Of a stretch of 64,000 nucleotides of DNA, positions 18,954-26,878 are shown piece after piece. The DNA is taken from NCBI RefSeq assembly GCF_004353505.1, contig NZ_SMNQ01000007.1, forward strand, positions 186,001-250,000. The letters are read 5' to 3'. The stretch's first letter is position 1; each line of letters opens with the position of its first letter. The notes under the pieces are model-generated. The model was not told the origin of the DNA. It did not search any database and saw only the letters and a list, made by a program, of their open reading frames with translations. The DNA is from Streptomyces sp. WAC05374. Lineage in GTDB: Bacteria > Actinomycetota > Actinomycetes > Streptomycetales > Streptomycetaceae. Made by a program: the position numbers and the translations under genes.

Positions 18954-20384
18954 CTACCGCTTGAACGAGGCGCTCTCCGGGTTCCGGGACTTCAGGACCA
19001 GGTACGAGACGCCGAGCAGCAGGGCCCACAGCGGGGCGCAGTACAGGGAGACCCGCGCACCCTCGTCGATGCCCATCATCACGATGACCATGCCGATGAA
19101 CAGCAGGGCGAACCAGCTCGTGAACGGCGCGCCGGGGGCCTTGAACTCCGACTCCGGGGCCTCACCGCGCTTGACGGCGGCCCGGTAGCGGATCTGCGAG
19201 ACCAGGATCATGATCCAGGCCCACATGCCGGAGATGGTCGCGAAGGAGACGACGTACTCGAAGGCCTTGCCGGGGGCGACGTAGTTGATCCACACGCCCA
19301 CGAGCATCAGCGCGGCCGAGAAGGCGGTGCCGATCAGCGGGGTGCCGGACTTCGTCAGCCGGGTGAAGATCTTCGGGCCCTGGCCGTTGAGCGCGAGGTC
19401 GCGCAGCATGCGGCCGGTGGAGTACATGCCCGAGTTGCAGGAGGACAGGGCGGCGGTGAGCACCACGAAGTTGACGATCGCGGCGCCGATGCCGAGGCCC
19501 ATCTTCTCGAACGCGGCGACGAACGGCGAGACGCCCGGCTGGAAGTGCGTCCACGGCACGACCGACAGGATCATGATCAGCGCGCCGACGTAGAAGACGG
19601 CGATGCGCCACGGGACGGTGTTGATGGCCTTCGGCAGGGTGACCTTCGGGTCCTTCGACTCACCGGCGGTGACGCCGACCAGCTCGACCGCGAGGAAGGC
19701 GAACATCACGATCTGGAGGGTCATCAGCGTGCCGCCGATGCCCTTGGGGAAGAAGCCGCCCTCGGACCAGAGCATCGTCATGGAGGCGGTGTCACCGGCG
19801 TCGGAGAAGCCGATGGTGAGGATGCCGGCGCAGATCAGGATCATGCCGATGATGGCGGTGACCTTGATCATCGAGAACCAGAACTCGAGCTCGCCGAAGA
19901 GCTTCACGGAGATCAGGTTCGCGCCGAAGAGGATGACGGTGAAGGCCAGGGCGGAGATCCACTGCGGGATGTCCCACCAGTACGTCATGTACGTGGCCGC
20001 GGCGGTGACCTCGGTGATGCCGGTGACGACCCAGAAGAGCCAGTACGTCCAGCCGGTGACGAAGCCCGCGAAGGGTCCGACGAACTCGCGGGCGTACTCC
20101 GCGAAGGAGCCCGAGACGGGGCGGTACATGAGCAGCTCGCCCAGTGCCCGCATGATGAAGAAGATGACGAGGCCGGCGATGGCGTACGCCAGGATGAGGC
20201 TCGGTCCGGCCTTGGAGATGGCCTTGCCGGCGCCGAGGAAGAGCCCGGTGCCGATGGCTCCGCCGATCGCGATCATCTGGATCTGGCGGGCCCCGAGGCC
20301 CCGCTGATAGCCCTCACCCTCGCCGGATGCGGCCCCCGCGGCCTCACTGCCGTCGTGCTGCTTGTCGACCTGCACTGAGGTCAT
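18954..20384 (-). CDS. APC-family amino-acid permease (CycA/AroP type)
   Basis: A 476-residue permease with 12 helices. The first helix segment ARQIQMIAIGGAIGTGLFLGAG contains the GxG substrate-binding loop of the amino-acid transporter (AAT) family; SGSFAEYAREFVGPFAGFVTGW and NSGMYSTGRMLRDLA are further AAT signatures. The closest functional relatives by pattern are the D-serine/D-alanine/glycine transporter CycA and the aromatic/GABA permeases, so specificity is unresolved. The ATG at 20384 has GAGAAAGG upstream; a far longer frame exists but lacks support. A 21-base dyad lies in the 300-base upstream region. Confidence 0.87.
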   Translation of the reverse strand: MTSVQVDKQHDGSEAAGAASGEGEGYQRGLGARQIQMIAIGGAIGTGLFLGAGKAISKAGPSLILAYAIAGLVIFFIMRALGELLMYRPVSGSFAEYAREFVGPFAGFVTGWTYWLFWVVTGITEVTAAATYMTYWWDIPQWISALAFTVILFGANLISVKLFGELEFWFSMIKVTAIIGMILICAGILTIGFSDAGDTASMTMLWSEGGFFPKGIGGTLMTLQIVMFAFLAVELVGVTAGESKDPKVTLPKAINTVPWRIAVFYVGALIMILSVVPWTHFQPGVSPFVAAFEKMGLGIGAAIVNFVVLTAALSSCNSGMYSTGRMLRDLALNGQGPKIFTRLTKSGTPLIGTAFSAALMLVGVWINYVAPGKAFEYVVSFATISGMWAWIMILVSQIRYRAAVKRGEAPESEFKAPGAPFTSWFALLFIGMVIVMMGIDEGARVSLYCAPLWALLLGVSYLVLKSRNPESASFKR

Positions 20385-20618
20385 GGTTGTGCGCCTTTCT
20401 CCACGCTGATCCGCGTCGCTCGCACGGGACTGTGCGTGACCGCGGATCAGGTCCTGATCCCCCCGGATATGGATGGAGTGCCGCCGGCGGTCCGCCGGCC
20501 GTAGCGCACCCGGGCACAGGGGTGGCGTCCCCGGGCGATCGTGAAGATTTATCACGATTTCGACAGTGATCACGGACAGTTACTGTGACGGACCACACAA
20601 GGAGAAGCGGACAAAGCA
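20385..20618 (-). promoter_or_regulatory. long 5' region of the amino-acid permease with several dyads
   Basis: No gene is seen here. The region holds a 9-bp inverted repeat TGATCCGCG/CGCGGATCA (20408-20449) enclosing a smaller CGCAC/GTGCG hairpin near the permease ribosome site, then a GC-rich hairpin stretch. Further upstream are the dyad ATCGTGA-7-TCACGAT (20538-20558), a GTGATCAC palindrome and ACAGTTACTGT (20576-20586). The last three look like regulator sites; the first could affect translation. I could not match the region to a known riboswitch class. Confidence 0.5.
20538..20558. promoter_or_regulatory. dyad operator candidate upstream of the amino-acid permease
   Basis: Arms ATCGTGA and TCACGAT pair perfectly around the A/T-rich spacer AGATTTA. 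The low G+C of this element stands out against its surroundings, as expected for a regulator site overlapping a promoter. The regulator is unknown. Confidence 0.55.
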
Positions 20619-20653
20619 ATCACCAGCCCCCCAAAACAGGGCGGGCTGGTGAT
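20619..20653 (-). terminator. terminator after the DUF2017 gene
   Basis: The 11-bp stem ATCACCAGCCC / GGGCTGGTGAT with a 13-base loop lies 44 bases past the DUF2017 stop, on the route to the permease promoter. Confidence 0.75.
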
Positions 20654-20696
20654 CCGATCGTTATACGGATTTGAGCGTCCGCTGAGCGAACGAAGG

Positions 20697-21272
20697 TCAC
20701 ATGAGGGTCTCGACCAGGGTCTCCTGGAGGGCACCCAGCCACAGGTACGCCATGACCATCGGCTTGCGCGGATCGGAGTCCGGGAGCCGGTACAGCGCCT
20801 CGTTCTCGTCGTCGTCCCTGACCTCCAGCCGCGTGCCGATGGTCAGCCGGAGGTCGTTGAGCGCGCCGAGCCACCGGCGCGACTCCTCGGCGGTGAGCTT
20901 CAGCACCGCGCCGCCCTCACCGGCCGCGCTCAGTCCGTCCAGGCTCCGTACGACGGCGAGGGCGTCCTCGCGCTTGCGGGCGCGCAGGTCGTTCTCCGTG
21001 TAGCGGCGGAACTCGGCGGAGGCGGCGCGCAGCTCCTCGTCGCCGTCCTCGTACGCGTTGGGGAACAGGCGGGCCAGCGCCGGGTCGGCGGGCGGCTCGC
21101 TGGGCCCCTCGCGGAACAGCTCCGCCAGCGGGTCCTCGCCCTTGGGCGGCACCTCGCCGGGGCCGATCAGCTCCAGGAGCTGGACGGCCAGGGAGCGCAG
21201 GATGGAGATCTCGACCTCGTCGAGCGGTACGGCCGCGCCGCCGCCGGGCAGCGCCTCGAAGTGCCCGCTCAT
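20697..21272 (-). CDS. DUF2017 family protein
   Basis: A 191-residue cytoplasmic protein: VPLDEVEISILRSLAVQLLE, ARLFPNAYEDGDEELRAASA, EFRRYTENDLRARKREDALA and MAYLWLGALQETLVETLM. This is the actinobacterial DUF2017 family, nearly always encoded directly after clpS. The TGATG overlap with clpS at 21270-21274 means translational coupling. An involvement in ClpS-dependent proteolysis is inferred only from this fixed neighbourhood. The ATG at 21272 is the only start compatible with the coupling. Confidence 0.9.
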   Translation of the reverse strand: MSGHFEALPGGGAAVPLDEVEISILRSLAVQLLELIGPGEVPPKGEDPLAELFREGPSEPPADPALARLFPNAYEDGDEELRAASAEFRRYTENDLRARKREDALAVVRSLDGLSAAGEGGAVLKLTAEESRRWLGALNDLRLTIGTRLEVRDDDENEALYRLPDSDPRKPMVMAYLWLGALQETLVETLM

Positions 21273-21577
21273 CAGGTGCGGTCCTGGGAGAGGGTCGCCC
21301 ACAGTCCGTAGCCGTGCATGGCCTGCACGTCCCTCTCCATCTCCTCGCGGGTGCCGCTGGAGACGACGGCCCGGCCCTTGTGGTGCACGTCCAGCATCAG
21401 CTTGTGCGCCTTGTCCTTGGAGTAGCCGAAGTACGCCTGGAAGACGTAGGTGACGTAGCTCATGAGGTTGACCGGGTCGTTGTGGACGATCGTCACCCAG
21501 GGCACGTCGGGTTCGGTGACGGCGAAGTTCTCTTCGGCCGGCTGGGTGCGTTCGATCTCTGCGGGAGCAACACTCAC
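21272..21577 (-). CDS. clpS: ATP-dependent Clp protease adaptor ClpS
   Basis: A 101-residue N-degron adaptor that delivers substrates with destabilising N-termini to ClpC/ClpA. The ClpS core begins at [20 protein letters not shown], followed by [21 protein letters not shown] and the regulatory [21 protein letters not shown] disordered acidic N-terminal extension of 25 residues precedes it, as usual. It is the first gene of a two-gene leftward unit with DUF2017 and is divergent from pncB. Confidence 0.95.
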   Translation of the reverse strand: MSVAPAEIERTQPAEENFAVTEPDVPWVTIVHNDPVNLMSYVTYVFQAYFGYSKDKAHKLMLDVHHKGRAVVSSGTREEMERDVQAMHGYGLWATLSQDRT

Positions 21578-21692
21578 TTAGCCAATGCTGCCACTGAGGG
21601 TGGGGGGTCGCACAAACGGGGCGCGCACGGGGCGGGGGACGGGTGTTCGGGGGCACCCGGAGGAAATCGTCACTCTGACGAGTATTCGGGGG

Positions 21693-21698
21693 TAGCAT
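21693..21698 (+). promoter_or_regulatory. -10 box for leaderless pncB transcript
   Basis: TAGCAT ends 6 bases before the pncB ATG, and no ribosome site precedes that ATG, so transcription probably starts at the first codon. A clear -35 box is not visible. Confidence 0.5.
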
Positions 21699-21704
21699 CG
21701 TCGT

Positions 21705-23033
21705 ATGAATGCTGCGGATCTTGGGCTGCCGGTGGACGTGCCGTCTACCGCGCTCTTCACCGACCAGTACGAGCTGACGATGCTCCAGGCGGCACTGCGG
21801 GGCGGCACGGCCGACCGGCGGTCGGTCTTCGAGGTCTTCACCCGCCGGCTTCCCGAGGGGCGGCGCTACGGCGTCGTGGCGGGCACCGGACGCGTGCTGG
21901 ACGCCGTGGAGAACTTCCGCTTCGACGCGGGCGTCCTCGGCTTCCTGCGCGAGCGCGGCATCGTCGACGAGCCGACGCTGGCCTGGCTCGCCGAGTACCG
22001 CTTCGGCGGCGACATCTGGGGCTACCCCGAGGGCGAGGTGTACTTCCCCGGCTCGCCGGTCCTGCGGGTCGAGGGCTCCTTCGCCGAGTGCGTGCTGCTG
22101 GAGACCGTGATCCTGTCGATCCTCAACCACGACTCGGCGATCGCGGCCGCCGCCTCCCGGATGTCCGCGGCCGCGGGCGACCGGCGGCTGATCGAGATGG
22201 GCGCCCGCCGTACGCACGAGCTGTCGGCGGTCGCCGCCGCCCGCGCCGCGTACGTGGGCGGCTTCTCGTCCACCTCCGACCTGGCGGCCGGGTTCCGCTA
22301 CGGCATCCCGACCGTCGGCACATCCGCGCACGCCTTCACCCTGCTCCACGACACCGAGCGGGACGCCTTCCGCGCGCAGGTGGACTCCCTGGGCCGGGGT
22401 ACGACGCTGCTCGTCGACACCTACGACGTGGCCGAGGCCGTGCGTACCGCCGTGGAGATCGCCGGGCCCGAGCTGGGCGCGGTGCGCATCGACTCCGGTG
22501 ACCTGCTGCTGGTCGCGCACCGGGTGCGCCAGCAGCTCGACGAGCTGGGGGCGCGCGACACGCGGATCGTCGTCACCTCGGACCTGGACGAGTACGCGAT
22601 CGCGTCGCTGGCGGCGGCGCCGGTCGACGCGTACGGCGTCGGCACGCAGCTCGTGACCGGCAGCGGGCACCCGACGTGCTCGATGGTCTACAAGCTGGTC
22701 GCGCGGGCCGAGTCGGCGGACCCGAGGGCGCCGCTGCGAGCGGTGGCCAAGAAGTCGCTCGGCGGCAAGATGTCCGTCGGCGGCCGCAAGTGGGCGGCGC
22801 GGCGCGCGGACGCGGACGGGGTGGCCGAGGCGGAGGTCGTCGGCACCGGGCCGGTGCCGGCGGAGCTCGCGGACCGGCAGTTGCTGGTGGAGCTGGTCAA
22901 GGGCGGCGACGTGGTGGCGCGCGAGCCGCTGGACGCGGCGCGGGAGCGTCACATGGCGGCGCGGGCGGGGCTGCCGATGTCGGCGGTCCAGCTCTCCCGG
23001 GGCGAGGCCGTCATCCCCACCGAGTACGTCTGA
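21705..23033 (+). CDS. pncB: nicotinate phosphoribosyltransferase
   Basis: A 442-residue enzyme that joins nicotinate and PRPP to give nicotinate mononucleotide, in NAD salvage. Landmarks are ALFTDQYELTMLQAALRGGT (substrate loop), VFEVFTRRLPEGRRYGVVAG, NHDSAIAAAASRM, the phosphate-binding histidine region GIPTVGTSAHAFTLL, the central ring-binding VRIDSGDL and YGVGTQLVTGSGHPTCSMVY. The next gene encodes nicotinamidase, giving a two-step nicotinamide-to-NaMN route. Lack of a ribosome site together with a -10 box 6 bases away suggests leaderless expression. Confidence 0.95.
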   Translation: MNAADLGLPVDVPSTALFTDQYELTMLQAALRGGTADRRSVFEVFTRRLPEGRRYGVVAGTGRVLDAVENFRFDAGVLGFLRERGIVDEPTLAWLAEYRFGGDIWGYPEGEVYFPGSPVLRVEGSFAECVLLETVILSILNHDSAIAAAASRMSAAAGDRRLIEMGARRTHELSAVAAARAAYVGGFSSTSDLAAGFRYGIPTVGTSAHAFTLLHDTERDAFRAQVDSLGRGTTLLVDTYDVAEAVRTAVEIAGPELGAVRIDSGDLLLVAHRVRQQLDELGARDTRIVVTSDLDEYAIASLAAAPVDAYGVGTQLVTGSGHPTCSMVYKLVARAESADPRAPLRAVAKKSLGGKMSVGGRKWAARRADADGVAEAEVVGTGPVPAELADRQLLVELVKGGDVVAREPLDAARERHMAARAGLPMSAVQLSRGEAVIPTEYV

Positions 23034-23158
23034 GGCGCGGCCCGGCGGGAGTGGGGTGCCCCCTCCCGCCGGGCCGGGTAAGTCTCTAGGCTCGGACCCA
23101 TCCCCGGAACCGCGTCCGAACGCCCGACCGACCGCTCCCCCACCGAAGGACTACCGCC

Positions 23159-23746
23159 ATGCACCGCGCACTGATCGTCGTCGACGTACAGAACGACTTC
23201 TGCGAGGGCGGCAGCCTCGCGGTGGCGGGCGGCGCGGACGTCGCCGCCGCCATCACGGACCTGGTCGGCGAGGCCGCCGGGGCCGTCTACCAGCACGTGG
23301 TGGCGACGCGTGACCACCACGTCGACCCGGGCGACCACTTCTCCGACCGGCCGGACTACGTGAACTCGTGGCCCCGGCACTGCGTGGCCGGTACGGAGGG
23401 CGTGGGCTTCCACCCGAACTTCGCGCCGGCGGTCGCCTCGGGCGCGATCGACGCGGTGTTCGACAAGGGGGCGTACGCGGCCGCGTACAGCGGGTTCGAG
23501 GGCACCGACGAGAACGACGTCCGGCTGGCCGACTGGCTGCGGGAGCGCGAGGTCACCGAGGTGGACGTGGTGGGCATCGCCACCGACCACTGCGTGCGCG
23601 CCACCGCCCTGGACGCGGCCCGTGAGGGGTTCCGCACCCAGGTGCTGCTGGACCTGACGGCCGGTGTCGCGGAGGAGACCACGGAGCGGGCCCTGAAGGA
23701 GCTGCGGGACGCGGGCGTCGACCTGACGGGCAAGCCGGTCGTCTGA
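23159..23746 (+). CDS. pncA: nicotinamidase (isochorismatase superfamily)
   Basis: A 195-residue hydrolase that deamidates nicotinamide. The catalytic triad is Asp9 (IVVDVQNDF), Lys103 (FDKGAY) and Cys145 (ATDHCVRATA); metal-binding His residues lie in TRDHHVDPGDHF. Family order and length agree with bacterial PncA. It lies 125 bp after pncB on the same strand. TAGGCT near 23086 may be a separate -10 box, so pncA may also be transcribed on its own. Confidence 0.95.
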   Translation: MHRALIVVDVQNDFCEGGSLAVAGGADVAAAITDLVGEAAGAVYQHVVATRDHHVDPGDHFSDRPDYVNSWPRHCVAGTEGVGFHPNFAPAVASGAIDAVFDKGAYAAAYSGFEGTDENDVRLADWLREREVTEVDVVGIATDHCVRATALDAAREGFRTQVLLDLTAGVAEETTERALKELRDAGVDLTGKPVV

Positions 23747-23776
23747 GCCCGTACGCCGGCCGCCCGGGGCCCGGCG

Positions 23777-24112
23777 CTACCAGGGCGTGCTCGGGGCGCC
23801 CCAGGCGCGGGACTGGGGCAGCAGGGCGCGGATGGGGCGCCACAGCTCGGTGTGGGACTCCGGGACCGTGCGCCAGAGCAGGCCGTCGGGGTGGTGGAGC
23901 ACCGCGGTGATCTCGTCCGGCGTGGGCGGGTGGGTGTTGCCGCGCAGGTAGACCGCGCGCAGCCCCAGGTTCCGCAGCCGGGTCAGGGCGCGGGCGCGGT
24001 TCGCGGCGTGGACCAGGACGCGGACCGTGGAGCCGTCGCCCACCGGGCTGGGCAGACTCAGCGCGACCACGACCTTGCCTCCGGGCAACTTGGTGAAACC
24101 TCCACCGGGCAT
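23777..24112 (-). CDS. conserved actinobacterial hypothetical protein
   Basis: An alpha/beta protein of 111 residues from the ATG at 24112 (MPGGGFTKLPGGKVVVALSL), which has GGGGAG 10 bases upstream. A GTG at 24166 would add MRGDPFLLTHHLTGEWYR and is possible. The middle, VRVLVHAANRARALTRLRNL and LRAVYLRGNTHPPTPDEITA, looks like a small ferredoxin-like fold. I know no function and no named domain. It is convergent with pncA with a 30-base gap and has no operon partner. Confidence 0.6.
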   Translation of the reverse strand: MPGGGFTKLPGGKVVVALSLPSPVGDGSTVRVLVHAANRARALTRLRNLGLRAVYLRGNTHPPTPDEITAVLHHPDGLLWRTVPESHTELWRPIRALLPQSRAWGAPSTPW

Positions 24113-24175
24113 GCGGTACCACTCCCCCGTGAGATGGTGTGTCAATAAGAAAGGGTCACCACGCACCTAAACAGA

Positions 24176-24209
24176 ATCGGCCGCCGCCCGCTAGGGGGCG
24201 ACGGCCGAT
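24176..24209 (-). terminator. terminator after the first M6 protease gene
   Basis: ATCGGCCG / CGGCCGAT with an inner CGCCC/GGGCG pairing around GCTAG lies 27 bases past the stop of the protease gene. Confidence 0.75.
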
Positions 24210-24235
24210 CATGGTCTGACCTGCGACGATACCTT

Positions 24236-26689
24236 TTACTTCGTCGAGGGGCCGACCTGGACCGTGATCGTCTGGCCGTCCTTCGGCTGCTTGACGATGG
24301 CGATCTTGGTGTTGGTGTCAGTTACCTTGACGCCCGCACGCGGGTTCGACTCGTACCAGTAGACGCCCTTGCGGTCGTCGAAGACCGGGACGCCGCCCTG
24401 CGAGCCGACCTTGGCCTCGACACCGGCCTTGTGCAGCGTCAGGCCGTTGGTGCGGTAGAGGCTGAACGGCGAGTCGTAGGCCTGGATGCGGTTGCGCATC
24501 AGCGTGCCGTCGGCCCACTTCGTCGGCGTGGCGTGCGCGTCCACCGGCAGGATCAGGCCCTGGCCGGGGTGGACGGCGGTGTTGTTGTCCTTCTGGGAGG
24601 TGTCCCACTGCCAGACCAGCAGACCGGTCTGGTACGGGTAGTGCTCCACCCAGGAGTCCATCGGCGCCGCGAAGCCGAAGTTGTACGGGCCGACCTTCAG
24701 GGTCCTGTCGTACGAGACGTACTGGCGGTTCTCGGCGATGTAGTACTGGTCGTACTCGTTGGTGAAGGACTCGCCGATCCGGGAGAAGCCCTTCGCGGTC
24801 CAGCCGTTGTCGCCGTTCTCGGCGTTGTCCGAGAAGACCGCCGCGCCGTCGGCCGTCAGCGTGATGGCGTCGGCCGTGAAGCCCTTGCCGCCCGCGCCGC
24901 CGTCGGTCTGGTAGCGGAAGCGGAGGTCGAACTTCTTGCCGGCGTACGCGTCCAGCGGGTAGGCCAGCTTCTGGAAGCCGCCGGAGACGTCGGTGAGCGC
25001 CGGGGCGCCGCTGGCGTCGGCCGGGATGGCCTTGCCGTTGGCGGTGCCCGCCAGGGCCGTCCAGCTCTTGCCGCCGTCGGTCGACACCTCGGTGTAGAGG
25101 TAGTCGTAGTCCTTCTCGATGTCCCACCAGCCGTCGAGCGTGAGCTCGGCCTTGGTCTTGCCCGTGAGGTCGACGGACCGGGTGAGGGTGTTCTTGAGGT
25201 CGTCACCCATGTCGCTCCACCACTGGGTGGCGCCCTCGGCGGGCTTCACGACCGCGGTGGTGACCTTCTTCTTCGGCAGCTCGACGACCAGCGCCTGCGG
25301 GTTCTTGGTGTTGTACTCCGAGACGCCCAGGGTGTGCTTGGACTTCGTGGCGGCCTTGGCCTTCTCGTAGTTCAGCCAGCCGAGCTGGAGCTTGTCCCAC
25401 GAGGTCATGTCGCCGGGCAGGTCGCCGATCGCGTCCTTGCCGGTGCCCAGCCAGGAGCCGGACGACATCAGCGACCAGAAGCCGGTCGAGTTCTCCGCGC
25501 CCGCCTTGCCGGAGGTGTCGTACAGGTCCGGCAGGCCCAGGTCGTGGCCGTACTCGTGGGCGAAGACGCCGAGGCCGCCGTTCTCGGGCTGCATCGTGTA
25601 GTCGCCGACCCAGATCCCGGTGTTGCCGATCTGCGTGCCGCCGGCCTTGTTCTGCGCCGGGCCGGTCTTGCCGGCGTCGGTGCCGTACGCGTACCAGCGG
25701 TGGGCCCACAGCGCGTCGCCGCCCTGGGCGCCGCCGCCCGCGGACTCGTCCTCGCCGGCGTGGACGATCTGGAAGTGGTCGATGTAACCGTCGGCCTCGT
25801 TGAAGTTGCCGTCGGCGTCGAAGTCGTAGCGGTCCCACTGGTCGTACTGGGCGAGCTGCGCCTTGATCTCGGCGTCCGTCTTGCCGGCCGCCTTCTGCTG
25901 CGCGGTCCACGCGGTCACACCGTCGCGGACGGCGTCCCACACGTTGGAGCAGTTGCTGTTGCCGCAGTAGTTCGAGCCGTAACGGGCCTCGTTGTACTCG
26001 ACCTTGACCCAGTCGGAGACCGCGCCGTCGACCGAGTAGCGGCCCGACGAGGTCTTCTCGTAGTAGGTCTTCAGGGACTGCTTCTGCTGACCGGTCTTCT
26101 TGTCCTTGCCGGTGCCGAAGTACAGGTCCTGGAAGTGCTGCTGGTTGTAGTCCTTCTGCCAGGCCGTCGAATTGTCCTTCGTACGGTCCGGCTCGGCTAT
26201 CGCGTTGTGCAGCGGGCCGGGCGTGCCGCCGAACTTCGGCTTCAGCTCGGTGGTGTCGTCGTCCGCGCGGTCGATGAGCGTGGTGTTGTCGACCTTGTCA
26301 CCGAACTCGACCAGGATCGTAAAGATCTTGTCGGTCTTCTCACGGCCCAGCTCGACGTACTTCTTGTCGTCGAGCTTGACGACCTTGGAGGCACCCCTGC
26401 GCTCCACCTTCAGGTCGCCTGCCAGCACCTGCTCCAGGGCCGCCTCGCGCGCCTGGGCCTGCTGCTTGCTGAACGGGCCGTCGAGGTCGTGGTCGACCTT
26501 GGCGGCGTGGTCGTGTCCGGGAGCCCCGTGTCCCGCGTCGTGCGCGCCCGGTGCCGGGTCGTGCCGCTCGATGCCGTCGGTGGGGCGGTTGTCGGCCTGG
26601 GCCGTGGTGAGGGCCGAGGCCGTCGCGGCGGTGGCGGCCAGCGCCACGATCACCGCGGACGCTCTGAACGCCCGTCGTCTGCTGGTCAC
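24236..26689 (-). CDS. secreted M6 family zinc metalloprotease (immune inhibitor A-like), copy 1
   Basis: An 817-residue exported protease. RRRAFRASAVIVALAATAAT is a Sec/Tat-type signal, followed by a His/Asp-rich pro-region to about residue 75. The catalytic motif is HEYGH at 378-382 followed by DLGLPDLYDT, characteristic of M6 immune inhibitor A peptidases. Two Cys in NYCGNSNCSNVW may form a disulfide. The C-terminal part (about 500-817) has jelly-roll-like strands with Asp-rich turns that could bind calcium. The start is GTG at 26689 behind GGGGAGGAC. Closely similar to the gene just upstream, so the pair is a tandem duplication. Confidence 0.93.
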   Translation of the reverse strand: MTSRRRAFRASAVIVALAATAATASALTTAQADNRPTDGIERHDPAPGAHDAGHGAPGHDHAAKVDHDLDGPFSKQQAQAREAALEQVLAGDLKVERRGASKVVKLDDKKYVELGREKTDKIFTILVEFGDKVDNTTLIDRADDDTTELKPKFGGTPGPLHNAIAEPDRTKDNSTAWQKDYNQQHFQDLYFGTGKDKKTGQQKQSLKTYYEKTSSGRYSVDGAVSDWVKVEYNEARYGSNYCGNSNCSNVWDAVRDGVTAWTAQQKAAGKTDAEIKAQLAQYDQWDRYDFDADGNFNEADGYIDHFQIVHAGEDESAGGGAQGGDALWAHRWYAYGTDAGKTGPAQNKAGGTQIGNTGIWVGDYTMQPENGGLGVFAHEYGHDLGLPDLYDTSGKAGAENSTGFWSLMSSGSWLGTGKDAIGDLPGDMTSWDKLQLGWLNYEKAKAATKSKHTLGVSEYNTKNPQALVVELPKKKVTTAVVKPAEGATQWWSDMGDDLKNTLTRSVDLTGKTKAELTLDGWWDIEKDYDYLYTEVSTDGGKSWTALAGTANGKAIPADASGAPALTDVSGGFQKLAYPLDAYAGKKFDLRFRYQTDGGAGGKGFTADAITLTADGAAVFSDNAENGDNGWTAKGFSRIGESFTNEYDQYYIAENRQYVSYDRTLKVGPYNFGFAAPMDSWVEHYPYQTGLLVWQWDTSQKDNNTAVHPGQGLILPVDAHATPTKWADGTLMRNRIQAYDSPFSLYRTNGLTLHKAGVEAKVGSQGGVPVFDDRKGVYWYESNPRAGVKVTDTNTKIAIVKQPKDGQTITVQVGPSTK

Positions 26690-26811
26690 TTAGATCTTGT
26701 CCTCCCCGCGCCCGCGAACCGCGGATGGGGGGTCGATGTGATATCCGCGTGCGGTGTCGCGCCACAAGTGACGACATTCGACCGGAGAATGACGCGAAAA
26801 GACAGATCTTG

Positions 26812-26828
26812 ACTTGGACAGGCCAAGT
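26812..26828. promoter_or_regulatory. dyad between the two M6 protease genes
   Basis: ACTTGG and CCAAGT pair around ACAGG. The element sits 123 bases upstream of the GTG of copy 1 and 51 bases past the stop of copy 2. It is a candidate operator or a weak terminator; no T run follows. Confidence 0.45.
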
Positions 26829-26878
26829 GCTCTATGTGAACAGCCGGCCCCGCATTGCGAACAGGCGAACCTGCCAGG

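Noticed and set aside
20697-22952. 751-codon minus-strand ORF
   Set aside because: Only its last 191 codons (DUF2017) are real; the rest is antisense to pncB and crosses clpS in another frame.
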